NCBI GenBank assembly: GCA_041595355.1
Contig: JBFHKO010000111.1
Span: forward strand, 1-8,344
Direction: 5' to 3'
Source: JBFHKO01 sp041595355
Lineage (GTDB): Bacteria > Pseudomonadota > Gammaproteobacteria > Enterobacterales > Aeromonadaceae
DNA: 8,344 nt
In this document: one piece after another, positions 1 through 6,146 of the stretch
Layout: every line of letters starts with the position of its first letter
How positions within the stretch are numbered: the stretch's first letter is position 1
Made by a program: the position numbers and the translations under genes
The notes under the pieces: generated by a model
What the model saw: only the letters and a program-made list of their open reading frames with translations
Databases searched by the model: none
Told to the model about the DNA's origin: nothing

Positions 1-1059
1 GCTGCCCAGCTGGTGGGTGAGGAACACCAGGCCGTAGAGGCTGGAGAGGTAGCGGGCGCCGAAGATCTGGCGCACCAGGCCGGATGTCAGCGGCACAGTG
101 CCCAGCCAGCAAAAACCGATGGCGCTGCCGAACAGGGCCGCCGTGGTCTGGGTGAGGGGCCAGGCAAGGAAGGCGGCAATCACCAGGGCGCGCATCAGAT
201 AGAGCACTGACATCACATGGCGCTTGCTGAAGCGATCGCCCATCGCGCCCCAGAAATAGGAGCCGACGATGTTGAAGATGCCGACGCAGGAGAGCGCCAT
301 GGCCGCCGTGGCGGCGGGCAGCTGCCTGTCCGCCAGGTAGCCGGGCAGGTGGGTGGCGATGAACATCACATGGAAGCCGCAGACAAAGAAGCCGGCATGG
401 ATCAGCCAGTAACCCCGGTGGTTCAGGGCTTCTTTCAGGGCCGCTTTCAGGCTGTGCTGCCCCTCTTCGTTCTCCGGCTGCCGCTCCGGGCTCGCGCCGG
501 CCGAGCGCATGAACAGGCTGAACGCCATTATCAGGGTGCACAGCAGCGCCAGCGCCTGCAGCGCCGCCTGCCAGCCGAAGTCGGCCAGCAGGCTCTGGGC
601 GGCCGGTATCATGGCGAACATGCCGAACGAGCCGGCCGCCGTGGTCAGGCCAAATGCCTTCGCCGCATGCCGGGCCGGCACCACCCTGGCGACCGCGCCC
701 AGCACGATGACATAGCTGCTCCCGCTCAGGCCGAGGCCAACCAGCGCCCCCAGCGAGAGGTAGAGCATCCCCGGGCCGCTGGCCACCGAGGTGAGGTAAA
801 GACCCGCCGCGTAGGCGATGGCGCCGCCGGCGATGATGCGCCGGGCGCCCCACCGGTCTGCCGCCATGCCGACGAAGGGCTGGAACAGGCCGAACAGCAG
901 GTTCTGCAGGGCGATGGCAAAACTGAAAAATTCCCGCCCGGCCTGGAAGTGCTCGGACAGGGGCAGCATGAAGATGCCGAACGACTGGCGGATGCCCAGG
1001 CTGATGATGAGGATGCCGATGCCGAGCCAGACCAGCGGCGGAAAGCGCAAAACAGTCAT
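1..1059 (-). CDS. MFS transporter, OxlT/monocarboxylate-type, C-terminus beyond the window edge
   Basis: This is the first 353 residues of a major facilitator superfamily permease of the inner membrane; the reading frame is open to base 1, so the C-terminal helices are missing. The start is ATG at 1059, preceded by AAGG about 10 bases upstream, and the protein begins MTVLRFPPLVWLGIG. At least eight hydrophobic segments are visible. Family features are GIRQSFGIFMLPLSEHF in the first helix and loop, FSFAIALQNLLFG in helix 2, and the MFS loop signature GMAADRWGARR at residues 64-74. A GSFGMF stretch occurs near helix 5. A hydrophilic loop with SPERQPENEEGQ separates the two six-helix halves. This resembles the OxlT/monocarboxylate-porter-like group common in proteobacteria, so an organic-acid substrate is plausible, but the substrate cannot be read from the sequence. 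The gene diverges from yqhA across 255 bases. I am confident of MFS and unsure of the subfamily. Confidence 0.9.
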   Translation of the reverse strand, partial: MTVLRFPPLVWLGIGILIISLGIRQSFGIFMLPLSEHFQAGREFFSFAIALQNLLFGLFQPFVGMAADRWGARRIIAGGAIAYAAGLYLTSVASGPGMLYLSLGALVGLGLSGSSYVIVLGAVARVVPARHAAKAFGLTTAAGSFGMFAMIPAAQSLLADFGWQAALQALALLCTLIMAFSLFMRSAGASPERQPENEEGQHSLKAALKEALNHRGYWLIHAGFFVCGFHVMFIATHLPGYLADRQLPAATAAMALSCVGIFNIVGSYFWGAMGDRFSKRHVMSVLYLMRALVIAAFLAWPLTQTTAALFGSAIGFCWLGTVPLTSGLVRQIFGARYLSSLYGLVFLTHQLGS

Positions 1060-1174
1060 GATGAGGGTGCCTTAGTGTGTGCCGCCAGGCGTGGTGGCGC
1101 TGGACGGGGTGAGCCTGGCGCCTCGGCCGCGCCGTCTGCCGCGCGTGCCATTGGTGCCATTTCTGCGTTCGCGA

Positions 1175-1203
1175 ACTTTAGACCGATCGTCTTTTAAATT
1201 CAA
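1175..1203 (-). promoter_or_regulatory. Candidate sigma70 promoter for the left-edge MFS gene
   Basis: Read on the minus strand, TTGAAT (1203-1198) and TAAAGT (1180-1175) each match the sigma70 -35 and -10 consensus at four of six positions and lie 17 bases apart. They are about 115 bases upstream of the MFS start codon. This is the most A/T-rich patch in the intergenic region, which is otherwise very GC-rich. It is a prediction by eye with no support for a start site. Confidence 0.4.
1180..1192. promoter_or_regulatory. Imperfect palindrome, possible repressor operator
   Basis: AGACCGATCGTCT has inverted ends AGAC/GTCT around a CGATC core. It is one base short of the symmetric AGACCGATCGGTCT, which resembles sites bound by TetR-family repressors. 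It fills the spacer between the predicted -35 and -10 of the divergent MFS gene, where a bound repressor would block RNA polymerase. No regulator gene is present in the window to pair with it. The shape and position are seen; the function is inference. Confidence 0.25.
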
Positions 1204-1232
1204 GCGGCCGCAGGGGGCCCGCAGGGGCGTGC

Positions 1233-1262
1233 TTCAACCCATGGGCGAAGGTTTGATATAGT
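1233..1262 (+). promoter_or_regulatory. Candidate extended -10 promoter for yqhA
   Basis: TATAGT at 1257-1262 is preceded by TGA, giving the TGnTATAnT form of an extended -10 element. A weak -35-like TTCAAC (1233-1238) lies 18 bases upstream, which is acceptable because extended -10 promoters tolerate a poor -35. Transcription would start near 1268-1270, about 45 bases before the yqhA start codon. Confidence 0.5.
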
Positions 1263-1267
1263 CAGTG

Positions 1268-1287
1268 GACCGGCGAGTCGCCGGGTC
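1268..1287 (+). other. Hairpin at the predicted 5' end of the yqhA transcript
   Basis: CCGGCG (1270-1275) and CGCCGG (1279-1284) form a perfect six-base stem around an AGT loop. With one bulged G the stem extends to GACC/GGTC. It begins almost exactly where transcription from the extended -10 promoter would start, and it ends well before the ribosome binding site. A stable 5' stem can protect an mRNA from decay; that role is inference. Confidence 0.35.
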
Positions 1288-1314
1288 GGCGTATTCACAT
1301 GACAAGAGGCGCGC

Positions 1315-1806
1315 ATGGAGCAACTAATCGAAAGGCTGATGTATGCATCCCGCTGGATCATGGCCCCCATTTACCTGGGGCTGAGCCTGGTCCTGCTGGC
1401 ACTGAGCATCAAGTTCTTTCAGGAGATTTTTCACCTCATTCCCAACATTTTTGCCATCAGGGAGGTGGACCTGGTGCTCATCACCCTGTCGCTGATCGAC
1501 ATCGCGCTGGTGGGGGGGCTTATCGTGATGGTGATGTTTTCAGGCTACGAGAACTTCGTCTCCCGGCTGGATGTGGAAGAGGAGGAAGAGAAGCTGGGCT
1601 GGCTGGGCAAGCTGGATGCCGGTTCGCTGAAGAACAAGGTGGCGGCGTCCATCGTGGCCATCTCGTCGATCCACCTGCTGAAGATCTTCATGAATACCGA
1701 AAACATCAATAACGACAAGATCATGTGGTATTTGCTCATCCACATCACCTTCGTCATGTCGGCTTTTGCCATGGGCTATCTGGACAAAATCACCCGCCAA
1801 AAGTAG
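1315..1806 (+). CDS. yqhA: YqhA family inner-membrane protein (UPF0114)
   Basis: This 163-residue membrane protein closely matches remembered E. coli YqhA (164 residues), including the blocks MYASRW near the N-terminus, MVMFSGYENFVS, and LKNKVAASIVAISSIHLL. Hydrophobic stretches lie at about residues 11-35, 51-76, 105-122 and 135-155, so three or four membrane segments are likely. An acidic loop (EEEEEK) follows the second segment near residues 87-92. The ATG at 1315 is supported by AAGAGG (1304-1309) five bases upstream and by full-length agreement with the family. No biochemical function is established for the family, so none is given here. The gene appears monocistronic, with its own promoter and a GC hairpin just after its stop codon. 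Confidence 0.95.
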   Translation: MEQLIERLMYASRWIMAPIYLGLSLVLLALSIKFFQEIFHLIPNIFAIREVDLVLITLSLIDIALVGGLIVMVMFSGYENFVSRLDVEEEEEKLGWLGKLDAGSLKNKVAASIVAISSIHLLKIFMNTENINNDKIMWYLLIHITFVMSAFAMGYLDKITRQK

Positions 1807-1812
1807 CGGCTT

Positions 1813-1842
1813 GCCGGGCCCGGGGGATGCCTCGGGCCCGGC
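1813..1842. terminator. Strong GC hairpin between convergent yqhA and tmaR
   Basis: GCCGGGCCCG (1813-1822) pairs perfectly with CGGGCCCGGC (1833-1842). Three more inner pairs, one of them G-U, close a GATG loop, giving a 13-pair stem. It sits 7 bases after the yqhA stop and 10 bases beyond the tmaR stop, so it can serve both convergent genes. Neither strand has a clear U-run afterwards, so it may act as a transcript-end stabiliser or a Rho-assisted terminator rather than a classic intrinsic terminator. Confidence 0.6.
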
Positions 1843-1851
1843 CGGGATGGC

Positions 1852-2169
1852 TTACTTCAGATCGCCCATGGCCTTGAGTTTCTTGCCCAGCTCGCGGCGC
1901 TCCTTGGAGATCTCGGCGTTCTTGATGATGTAGTCATCGACGCGATCCTCGTAGTCGCTCTTCATGTTGGCGATGATCGCCTGCACCTGCTCTATGCTCA
2001 TGCCGGGCTTGAGGTAGTCGCTCAGGTTTTCCAGCAGCAGCACCCGCTTCTGGTTGTCGCGGATCTTCCTTTCGTTGTCGGCGATTTCGCGCTTGATCTT
2101 GTTTTGACGACGGGACATACGCACAAATTCCAATACATCGGTAAACGTGGACTTGGTTACAGTTTCCAT
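1852..2169 (-). CDS. tmaR: TmaR (YeeX, DUF496), polar localiser of PTS enzyme I
   Basis: This soluble 105-residue protein is charged and mostly helical and matches remembered E. coli TmaR/YeeX nearly end to end. Blocks in common include DVLEFVR, KIRDNQKRVLLL, NLSDY, KPGMS and DYEDRVDDYIIKNAE. In E. coli, TmaR clusters at the pole, binds enzyme I of the sugar phosphotransferase system and limits its activity. Polar clustering depends on phosphorylation of Tyr72; the matching tyrosine here is Tyr73 in SDYEDR. Coiled-coil-like helices cover about residues 17-48 and 80-102. I chose ATG at 2169 over the TTG one codon upstream because AAGGG (2181-2177) is then seven bases away and the protein begins METV, as in the family. 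The stop is followed by the shared hairpin. The 148 bases upstream suggest its own promoter, although none is convincing. Confidence 0.93.
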   Translation of the reverse strand: METVTKSTFTDVLEFVRMSRRQNKIKREIADNERKIRDNQKRVLLLENLSDYLKPGMSIEQVQAIIANMKSDYEDRVDDYIIKNAEISKERRELGKKLKAMGDLK

Positions 2170-2212
2170 CAATACACCCTTGTTGAGGCCGTGGTTGAAA
2201 ATAGAGAGGGCA

Positions 2213-2225
2213 TCCGGCGGCCGGA
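2213..2225. other. Small inverted repeat upstream of tmaR
   Basis: TCCGG and CCGGA flank a CGG spacer, a perfect 5-base inverted repeat. On the minus strand it is followed by a pyrimidine-rich run (CCCTCTCTATTTTC) some 35 bases before the tmaR ribosome binding site. It could be part of the tmaR leader, a weak terminator for the upstream lipoprotein gene, or chance in GC-rich DNA. The rest of 2170-2317 shows no gene. A TTGACG at 2290-2285 lacks a good -10 partner. Confidence 0.2.
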
Positions 2226-2317
2226 CTCAGGATTACTCTACCCGCTTATGCCCCGGAGATGAATACTCCAGCCGGCCTATCCGCCGTCAATTGGTCAGAT
2301 CTGGTCCGCCCCGTGCC

Positions 2318-3865
2318 TCAGTTCAGGCTCAGCCAGTCGCCGGTGTTGAACAGCAGTTGCACATGGCTTTGGCTGTCCGGGGTGGCCACGCGGCGGGCGC
2401 CGGCGGGGCTGGCCGGATAGCGTCGCCCGTCGAAAGGCAGCCGTACCCAGCGCGCGAACTCCGGCTGCACCAGCAGCGCATGCCAGCCCTGGTCGCGTTC
2501 CGGCGTCACCAGCAGCGGTCCCTGGAAACCGGTCATCTGCCCCAGGAGCCGGTACGCATGGCCCTGGCCCTCGAATATCAGCCAGTCGCAGCCCGTGGGG
2601 CCGCAATCGCCCAGCTGCACCAGCGCATCGGCCTGCCCATCCCCGTTGAGATCGTATGTCAGATAGCGGTAGCGCAGCGGCGCGGCGGGCATCGGTTGCC
2701 CCTGCTGCCAGAGGCGCAGCGCCTCGGTGATGGCCGCATCGGGCCGGTTGCTGGGCTGACGGTGGCTGGGCTGCCAGCCGGTCACGGCCGCGGCGGCCGT
2801 CATCACCGTCATGGTCGAGGGGGGCTCCTCGGTTCGGGGGAGGGCACCGGGATGCAGCTCGAGCGGCGGCTCGAATGCCACCTCGCCGCCATTGAGCAGC
2901 CTCACCGCGGCGCTCAGCCGGCTGCCCTGCTGGCGCAGCGCTATCGCTTCATGCACACCGCGCCCCTGACGACGGTTGAAGAGCAGCTCGAGGCCGTCGC
3001 GGGTGGGCTGCCAGACCCCCTGGTAGCGCACCTGTGGGCCGCGGGTCGGCACATGGGTGAGGCTGGCCTGGTAGTTGGCCAGCAACTCAAGCTGCACCTG
3101 GCTTTCCGGTTGCGGACGCTCGCCCTGCCAGAGCTGGCGCGGTTGCAGGGGCAGCAAGGGCCGGCCGCGGCTCCCGCATCCTTCCAGGGTCTGGCGGGCG
3201 GCACGCCAGCTGGCCCGATATCCCCAGAGGGTCCCGGGGCCGGCATCGGCCCGGGTTGCGCTGCATGGCGCCGGGCTGAGCCGCAACTGTGCCGCCTGGC
3301 CGGCGCCATCGCGCAAGCTCAGGTTCAGGCTGCCGTCGGCCTCGCGATGCTGGCTCAGCAACTGGTAGGGGGTTCGGCCACGGGCGGGGGTGGTGAGCAG
3401 GGCGCGGGCACCCTGCAGGCTGAGGTACCACTCCGGCGCGGTGCCGAAGGCGCGCACGGCATAACCGCCCGGGTCTTGCAGGCAGGCGTCGCCCTCGGGG
3501 AGGGCCAGCTGATTGATCCGGCCGGGGCGCAGGCGAAAGGGGGCGCCCCGCTGCTCGCCCAGGCCGAGTTCGCCTTCCAGCTCGACATAGGCCCGGGGCG
3601 GGCTGCCGAGGTGGCGCCATTGCTGCCACAAGGCGGCATCGTCCTGGAGCGGCCAGGCCTCGGCATGGCCGCACTGGGTGAACAGGAAGCGGTGGCCGGT
3701 GTGGACGAGGGTACCGTGAAACAGGGCCTGTCCCTGGGGGTAGTCGGGGGCCGGCGGCAAGGCCTTGGCGGCCGGAGCCCCGGGGCCGGGCGGCGCGCTG
3801 CAGCCATTCAATCCCAGAAGCAGCAGCCACAGCGGCAACAGGCGGGCGAGCACGGGCAGGGACAT
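2318..3865 (-). CDS. Large lipoprotein with COG3650/NlpE-like region and C-terminal NGDG domain
   Basis: This is a 515-residue exported lipoprotein of unknown function. I start it at ATG 3865 because AGGAG lies six bases upstream and the product then begins with a compact signal: MSLP, a leucine-rich core and lipobox L19-N-G-C22. Upstream in-frame starts would add 5 or 20 residues before the signal. Ser at +2 predicts outer-membrane sorting. A Pro/Ala-rich linker (about 24-44) follows. Residues about 48-100 contain a small beta-rich unit with Cys65. Residues about 137-231 carry a pattern like COG3650 proteins (AFGTAPEWYLSL, Cys201 and LEGCG at 227-231). Residues about 255-345 look like an NlpE-type beta-barrel unit. 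The C-terminus has DLNGDGQAD (405-413), a calcium-loop-like motif, then a Cys pair in CGPTGC (421-426). All Cys after C22 could form disulfides in the periplasm. It is monocistronic: a terminator lies upstream and a 148-base gap downstream. The domain names are family-pattern inference. Confidence 0.8.
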   Translation of the reverse strand: MSLPVLARLLPLWLLLLGLNGCSAPPGPGAPAAKALPPAPDYPQGQALFHGTLVHTGHRFLFTQCGHAEAWPLQDDAALWQQWRHLGSPPRAYVELEGELGLGEQRGAPFRLRPGRINQLALPEGDACLQDPGGYAVRAFGTAPEWYLSLQGARALLTTPARGRTPYQLLSQHREADGSLNLSLRDGAGQAAQLRLSPAPCSATRADAGPGTLWGYRASWRAARQTLEGCGSRGRPLLPLQPRQLWQGERPQPESQVQLELLANYQASLTHVPTRGPQVRYQGVWQPTRDGLELLFNRRQGRGVHEAIALRQQGSRLSAAVRLLNGGEVAFEPPLELHPGALPRTEEPPSTMTVMTAAAAVTGWQPSHRQPSNRPDAAITEALRLWQQGQPMPAAPLRYRYLTYDLNGDGQADALVQLGDCGPTGCDWLIFEGQGHAYRLLGQMTGFQGPLLVTPERDQGWHALLVQPEFARWVRLPFDGRRYPASPAGARRVATPDSQSHVQLLFNTGDWLSLN

Positions 3866-3896
3866 GGGCCTCTCCTCCATAAGACGGCGTGATCCC

Positions 3897-3925
3897 AGTC
3901 TAATGGGCGGAGTGCGGAACCGCAA
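3897..3925 (-). promoter_or_regulatory. Candidate promoter for the lipoprotein gene
   Basis: Reading the minus strand, TTGCGG (3925-3920) and TAGACT (3902-3897) are 17 bases apart and match the sigma70 boxes at three and four of six positions. They lie directly after the yigL terminator hairpin and about 30 bases before the lipoprotein start codon. The position is good and the sequence match is modest. Confidence 0.35.
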
Positions 3926-3953
3926 AGAGGCCGCCGGCCGGGTAGCCGGCGGC
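3922..3953 (-). terminator. Intrinsic-type terminator after yigL
   Basis: On the minus strand a perfect nine-base stem, GCCGCCGGC (3953-3945) with GCCGGCGGC (3938-3930), encloses a six-base loop (TACCCG) and is followed by CTCTTTGC. It begins eight bases after the yigL stop codon. The short T-run is weak, but placement and stem are right for the end of the pldB-yigL transcript, leaving the lipoprotein gene to its own promoter. Confidence 0.6.
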
Positions 3954-3961
3954 AGACTGGC

Positions 3962-4753
3962 TCAGGCGAACAGCCGATCCAGGTAGTGGGCGACCCCTTC
4001 TTCGTCGGCGGTCAGGGTGCGCGGATTGTCGGGCAGCGCCGTCTTCAGGCGATCGTGGGCATTGTCCATCACCACGCCCAGTCCCACCATGGCCAGCATC
4101 TCGTAGTCGTTCATGCCATCGCCGAAGGCCACCGCCTCGTCGAGGCGCAGGCCGTTTTGCGCCAGCACCGCCTGGACGGCATTGCCCTTGTTGACCCCCT
4201 TGGCCATCACTTCCAGACAGGAGGGCAGGGAGAAGGCGATGCTGAGGCTGTCGCCATAGCGGGCCAGCAGTTGCGCCTCCAGGGTCTGCAGCACCTCGTG
4301 CTCGCCGCTGTAGAACACCTTGTTGATCTACTGCTTGTCCAGGGCGATCAAATCCACCAGCTGGTAGCCGAAGCCCGAGTCCTTGTGAAAGTCGAGGTAG
4401 CCCGGCTGCTCCTCCTCCACGCACCAGGCATCGCCGCGGTAGACATTCAGCACCACCTCCGGCGGGCGGGCGATCTCGACCAGCTCCTGGGCCACCTCGG
4501 GGGACAGCACCTGGTTGTAGATGAGGCGGTCCTGAGGGTCATGGATGACGGCACCGTTGGCGGTGATAAGAAACAGCTCCAGCCCCAGGGCATCGCGAAT
4601 GCCCTGCACATCCACCTGATGGCGGCCGGTGGCGACCACCACCTGGATACCCTGCTGGTGCAGGCGGTGCAGGGTATGGCGGGTATGGGCCGAGATCTGG
4701 TGCTGGGTGTTGAGCAGGGTACCGTCGAGATCGGAGACAACAGCTTTGTACAT
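3962..4753 (-). pseudogene. yigL: yigL, Cof-type HAD phosphatase, interrupted by an in-frame TAG
   Basis: The frame reads through as a 263-codon homolog of E. coli YigL (266 residues), a cytoplasmic HAD-superfamily phosphatase acting on sugar phosphates and pyridoxal phosphate. All four HAD motifs are present: DLDGT (8-12, nucleophile Asp8), ATGR (41-44), the motif III lysine in NKG (Lys189), and GDGMND (211-216). However, codon 142 is TAG (4330-4328), between LIALDKQ and INKVFYSGE. The frame is unchanged on both sides, so this is a point nonsense change (or a base-call error), not an indel. The 141-residue product would lose motifs III and IV and should be inactive. A GTG four codons after the stop is not preceded by a good ribosome binding site. 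The start is ATG 4753, giving MYKAVVSDLDGT as in YigL. The gene begins 35 bases after pldB ends, so the two are probably cotranscribed. The intact flanks suggest a very recent mutation, a sequencing error, or readthrough. Confidence 0.88.
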
Positions 4754-4788
4754 GGCGGGATGAACCTCGTGTCTGGCCGGGAAGCGGG

Positions 4789-5970
4789 TCACATTGTAGC
4801 CCGTCCCCCGCTCCCGGAGAATGACTTCTTGGCCGGCGGCGACGAATGCCGGGCAAAGAAATCCAGTATGGCGGTGAGGGCCGGCACCCGAAACGCATCG
4901 CTTTCGTTGAGCAGTTCGTGACGGGCGCCGGGAATGCGCTGCGGCTGGCCGCCGGCACAGGGATGGCCACCGGCCGCCAGATGGCGGCAGAAGGCCTGCT
5001 GGGCATCGGCGCGCACCACGCTGTCCTCGCCCGCCTGCAGCAGTAGCAACGGGGTGCGGATGCGGCCCGCCTCGGCCACCGTCTGGGCCGCCCGGGTGAT
5101 GGACTCTTCGAGCCAGCGGGCGCTGGGGCCGCCCAGCTGCACCTCGGGGTAGGCGCGGTAGGTGTCGCGGAACAGCCGGTAGCGCAGCGGACTCTGGGTC
5201 AGCGGGTTGTCGGCAAAGGGAAGCGCCTCGTAGGGGCCGGTGCCCGGCAGGTAGGGCGACTCCCGCCCCAGCAGCCGGGCGCTGCCGTCCAGCAGCCAGG
5301 CGATGCTGCGGGCCAGCAGGGGGGGCAGCCGGCCAAGGTCGATGCCGAGCATGGGCGAGGCCAGGGCCGCCGCCCGAAAGTCGTCGGGCCAGCGCGCCAG
5401 GTAGCCGGCCGCCACCGTGCCGCCCATGGAGTGCGCCAGCAGGAAGCGCGCCGGGGGCCCGTCGCGGGCGATGACCTGGTCATGAAACCGCTTGAGATCC
5501 TGCACATAGTCGTCGAAGGCCTGCACATGCCCCTTCTGGGGATCGCCGAGCAGGCGGCCGGAGAAGCCCTGGCCCCGATGATCGTAGAGGTAGAGGCTGT
5601 AGCCCTGCCGGTAGAGGTCGTAGGCCAGCTCCCGGTACTTGATGTAGCTCTCGGTGCGGCCGTTGACCAGCACTATGGCGTGCCGGGCCTGGGGATGGCG
5701 CAGGGCGACATAGCGGATGGGTACCCCGTCGACGCCGGCAAATTCACCGGGTTCGGCATGCCGCATCCAGAAGCGGGTGAGCTGCTCCTGCAGGGTCGGC
5801 AGGCGGGCCTCGGTGATGAGCTGATAGGGATTATTGTCCCTGGCCACGGCCTGGGGCGCGGCGGACGACAGCAGGGCGACGAGCAGCAGCAGGGCGGCTG
5901 CCAGCCTCGGGGGGCGGAGCACGACGGAGGAGCGGGCTCCCGGGGCGGTTGGCGCGCGCGCGTTGAACAT
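4789..5970 (-). CDS. pldB: PldB-like lysophospholipase (alpha/beta hydrolase) with predicted signal peptide
   Basis: This 393-residue serine hydrolase is predicted to release fatty acid from lysophospholipids, like E. coli PldB (lysophospholipase L2, 340 residues). Motifs follow alpha/beta-hydrolase order: VNGRTES after the first core strand (about 102-108), YDHRGQGFS (129-137), nucleophile Ser181 in AHSMGG, probable acid Asp316 in AGEDSVV, and His351 in GARHELL. The Ala before His-Ser-Met-Gly replaces the usual Gly of GxSxG; I believe this is normal for PldB. The start is ATG 5970, with a GAAGAG-like site upstream. It yields an Arg-rich N-terminus, a hydrophobic core at about 23-38 and a possible cleavage site after AQAVA-type residue 43. 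This N-terminal extension, about 50 residues longer than E. coli PldB, suggests export or a membrane anchor. The gene is divergent from the UMF1 transporter across 176 bases and lies upstream of yigL, the order known in enterobacteria. The exact substrate is unproven. Confidence 0.88.
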   Translation of the reverse strand: MFNARAPTAPGARSSVVLRPPRLAAALLLLVALLSSAAPQAVARDNNPYQLITEARLPTLQEQLTRFWMRHAEPGEFAGVDGVPIRYVALRHPQARHAIVLVNGRTESYIKYRELAYDLYRQGYSLYLYDHRGQGFSGRLLGDPQKGHVQAFDDYVQDLKRFHDQVIARDGPPARFLLAHSMGGTVAAGYLARWPDDFRAAALASPMLGIDLGRLPPLLARSIAWLLDGSARLLGRESPYLPGTGPYEALPFADNPLTQSPLRYRLFRDTYRAYPEVQLGGPSARWLEESITRAAQTVAEAGRIRTPLLLLQAGEDSVVRADAQQAFCRHLAAGGHPCAGGQPQRIPGARHELLNESDAFRVPALTAILDFFARHSSPPAKKSFSGSGGRATM

Positions 5971-6146
5971 GCAGATCTCTTCAGTGGCGGCGAATGACGG
6001 AGCGATCTTAGTCAATCGGGCGGGCAGAGAGAAGTCACAGAGTGTTGCAGCCGGCCCGCGCCGCATCGAAAGGGTCGCGATCCGGACATCCCGATTAGAC
6101 TTAACAGGCGGGGCGGCGGCTTCACCATCTGCGAGCGGGGGCGGGC

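Noticed and set aside
217..1197. Open frame of 326 codons on the plus strand over the left MFS gene
   Set aside because: It is a shadow of the minus-strand transporter, which is open to the window edge and has MFS motifs. The composition here is Gln/His/Arg/Ala-rich with no recognisable domain.
2147..3892. Open frame of 581 codons on the plus strand, opposite the lipoprotein gene
   Set aside because: It is a GC-driven antisense shadow. The minus-strand frame has a signal peptide, lipobox, ribosome binding site and coherent domains, whereas this one is low-complexity Ala/Gly/Gln/Leu and also overlaps the tmaR start region.
3962..4318. The C-terminal half of yigL as a separate gene starting at GTG 4318
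   Set aside because: It begins in the middle of the HAD fold directly after the TAG, has no clear ribosome binding site, and aligns as the continuation of YigL in the same frame.
3986..4921. Open frame of 311 codons on the plus strand over yigL and the end of pldB
   Set aside because: I considered it because yigL is broken, but the sequence is a His/Gln/Val-rich antisense shadow while the minus strand shows all HAD motifs.
5971..6146. Search for a good divergent promoter between pldB and the UMF1 gene
   Set aside because: TTGACT (6015-6010) and TAAGAT (6010-6005) on the minus strand and TAGACT (6096-6101) on the plus strand lack properly spaced partners, so none is listed as a promoter.
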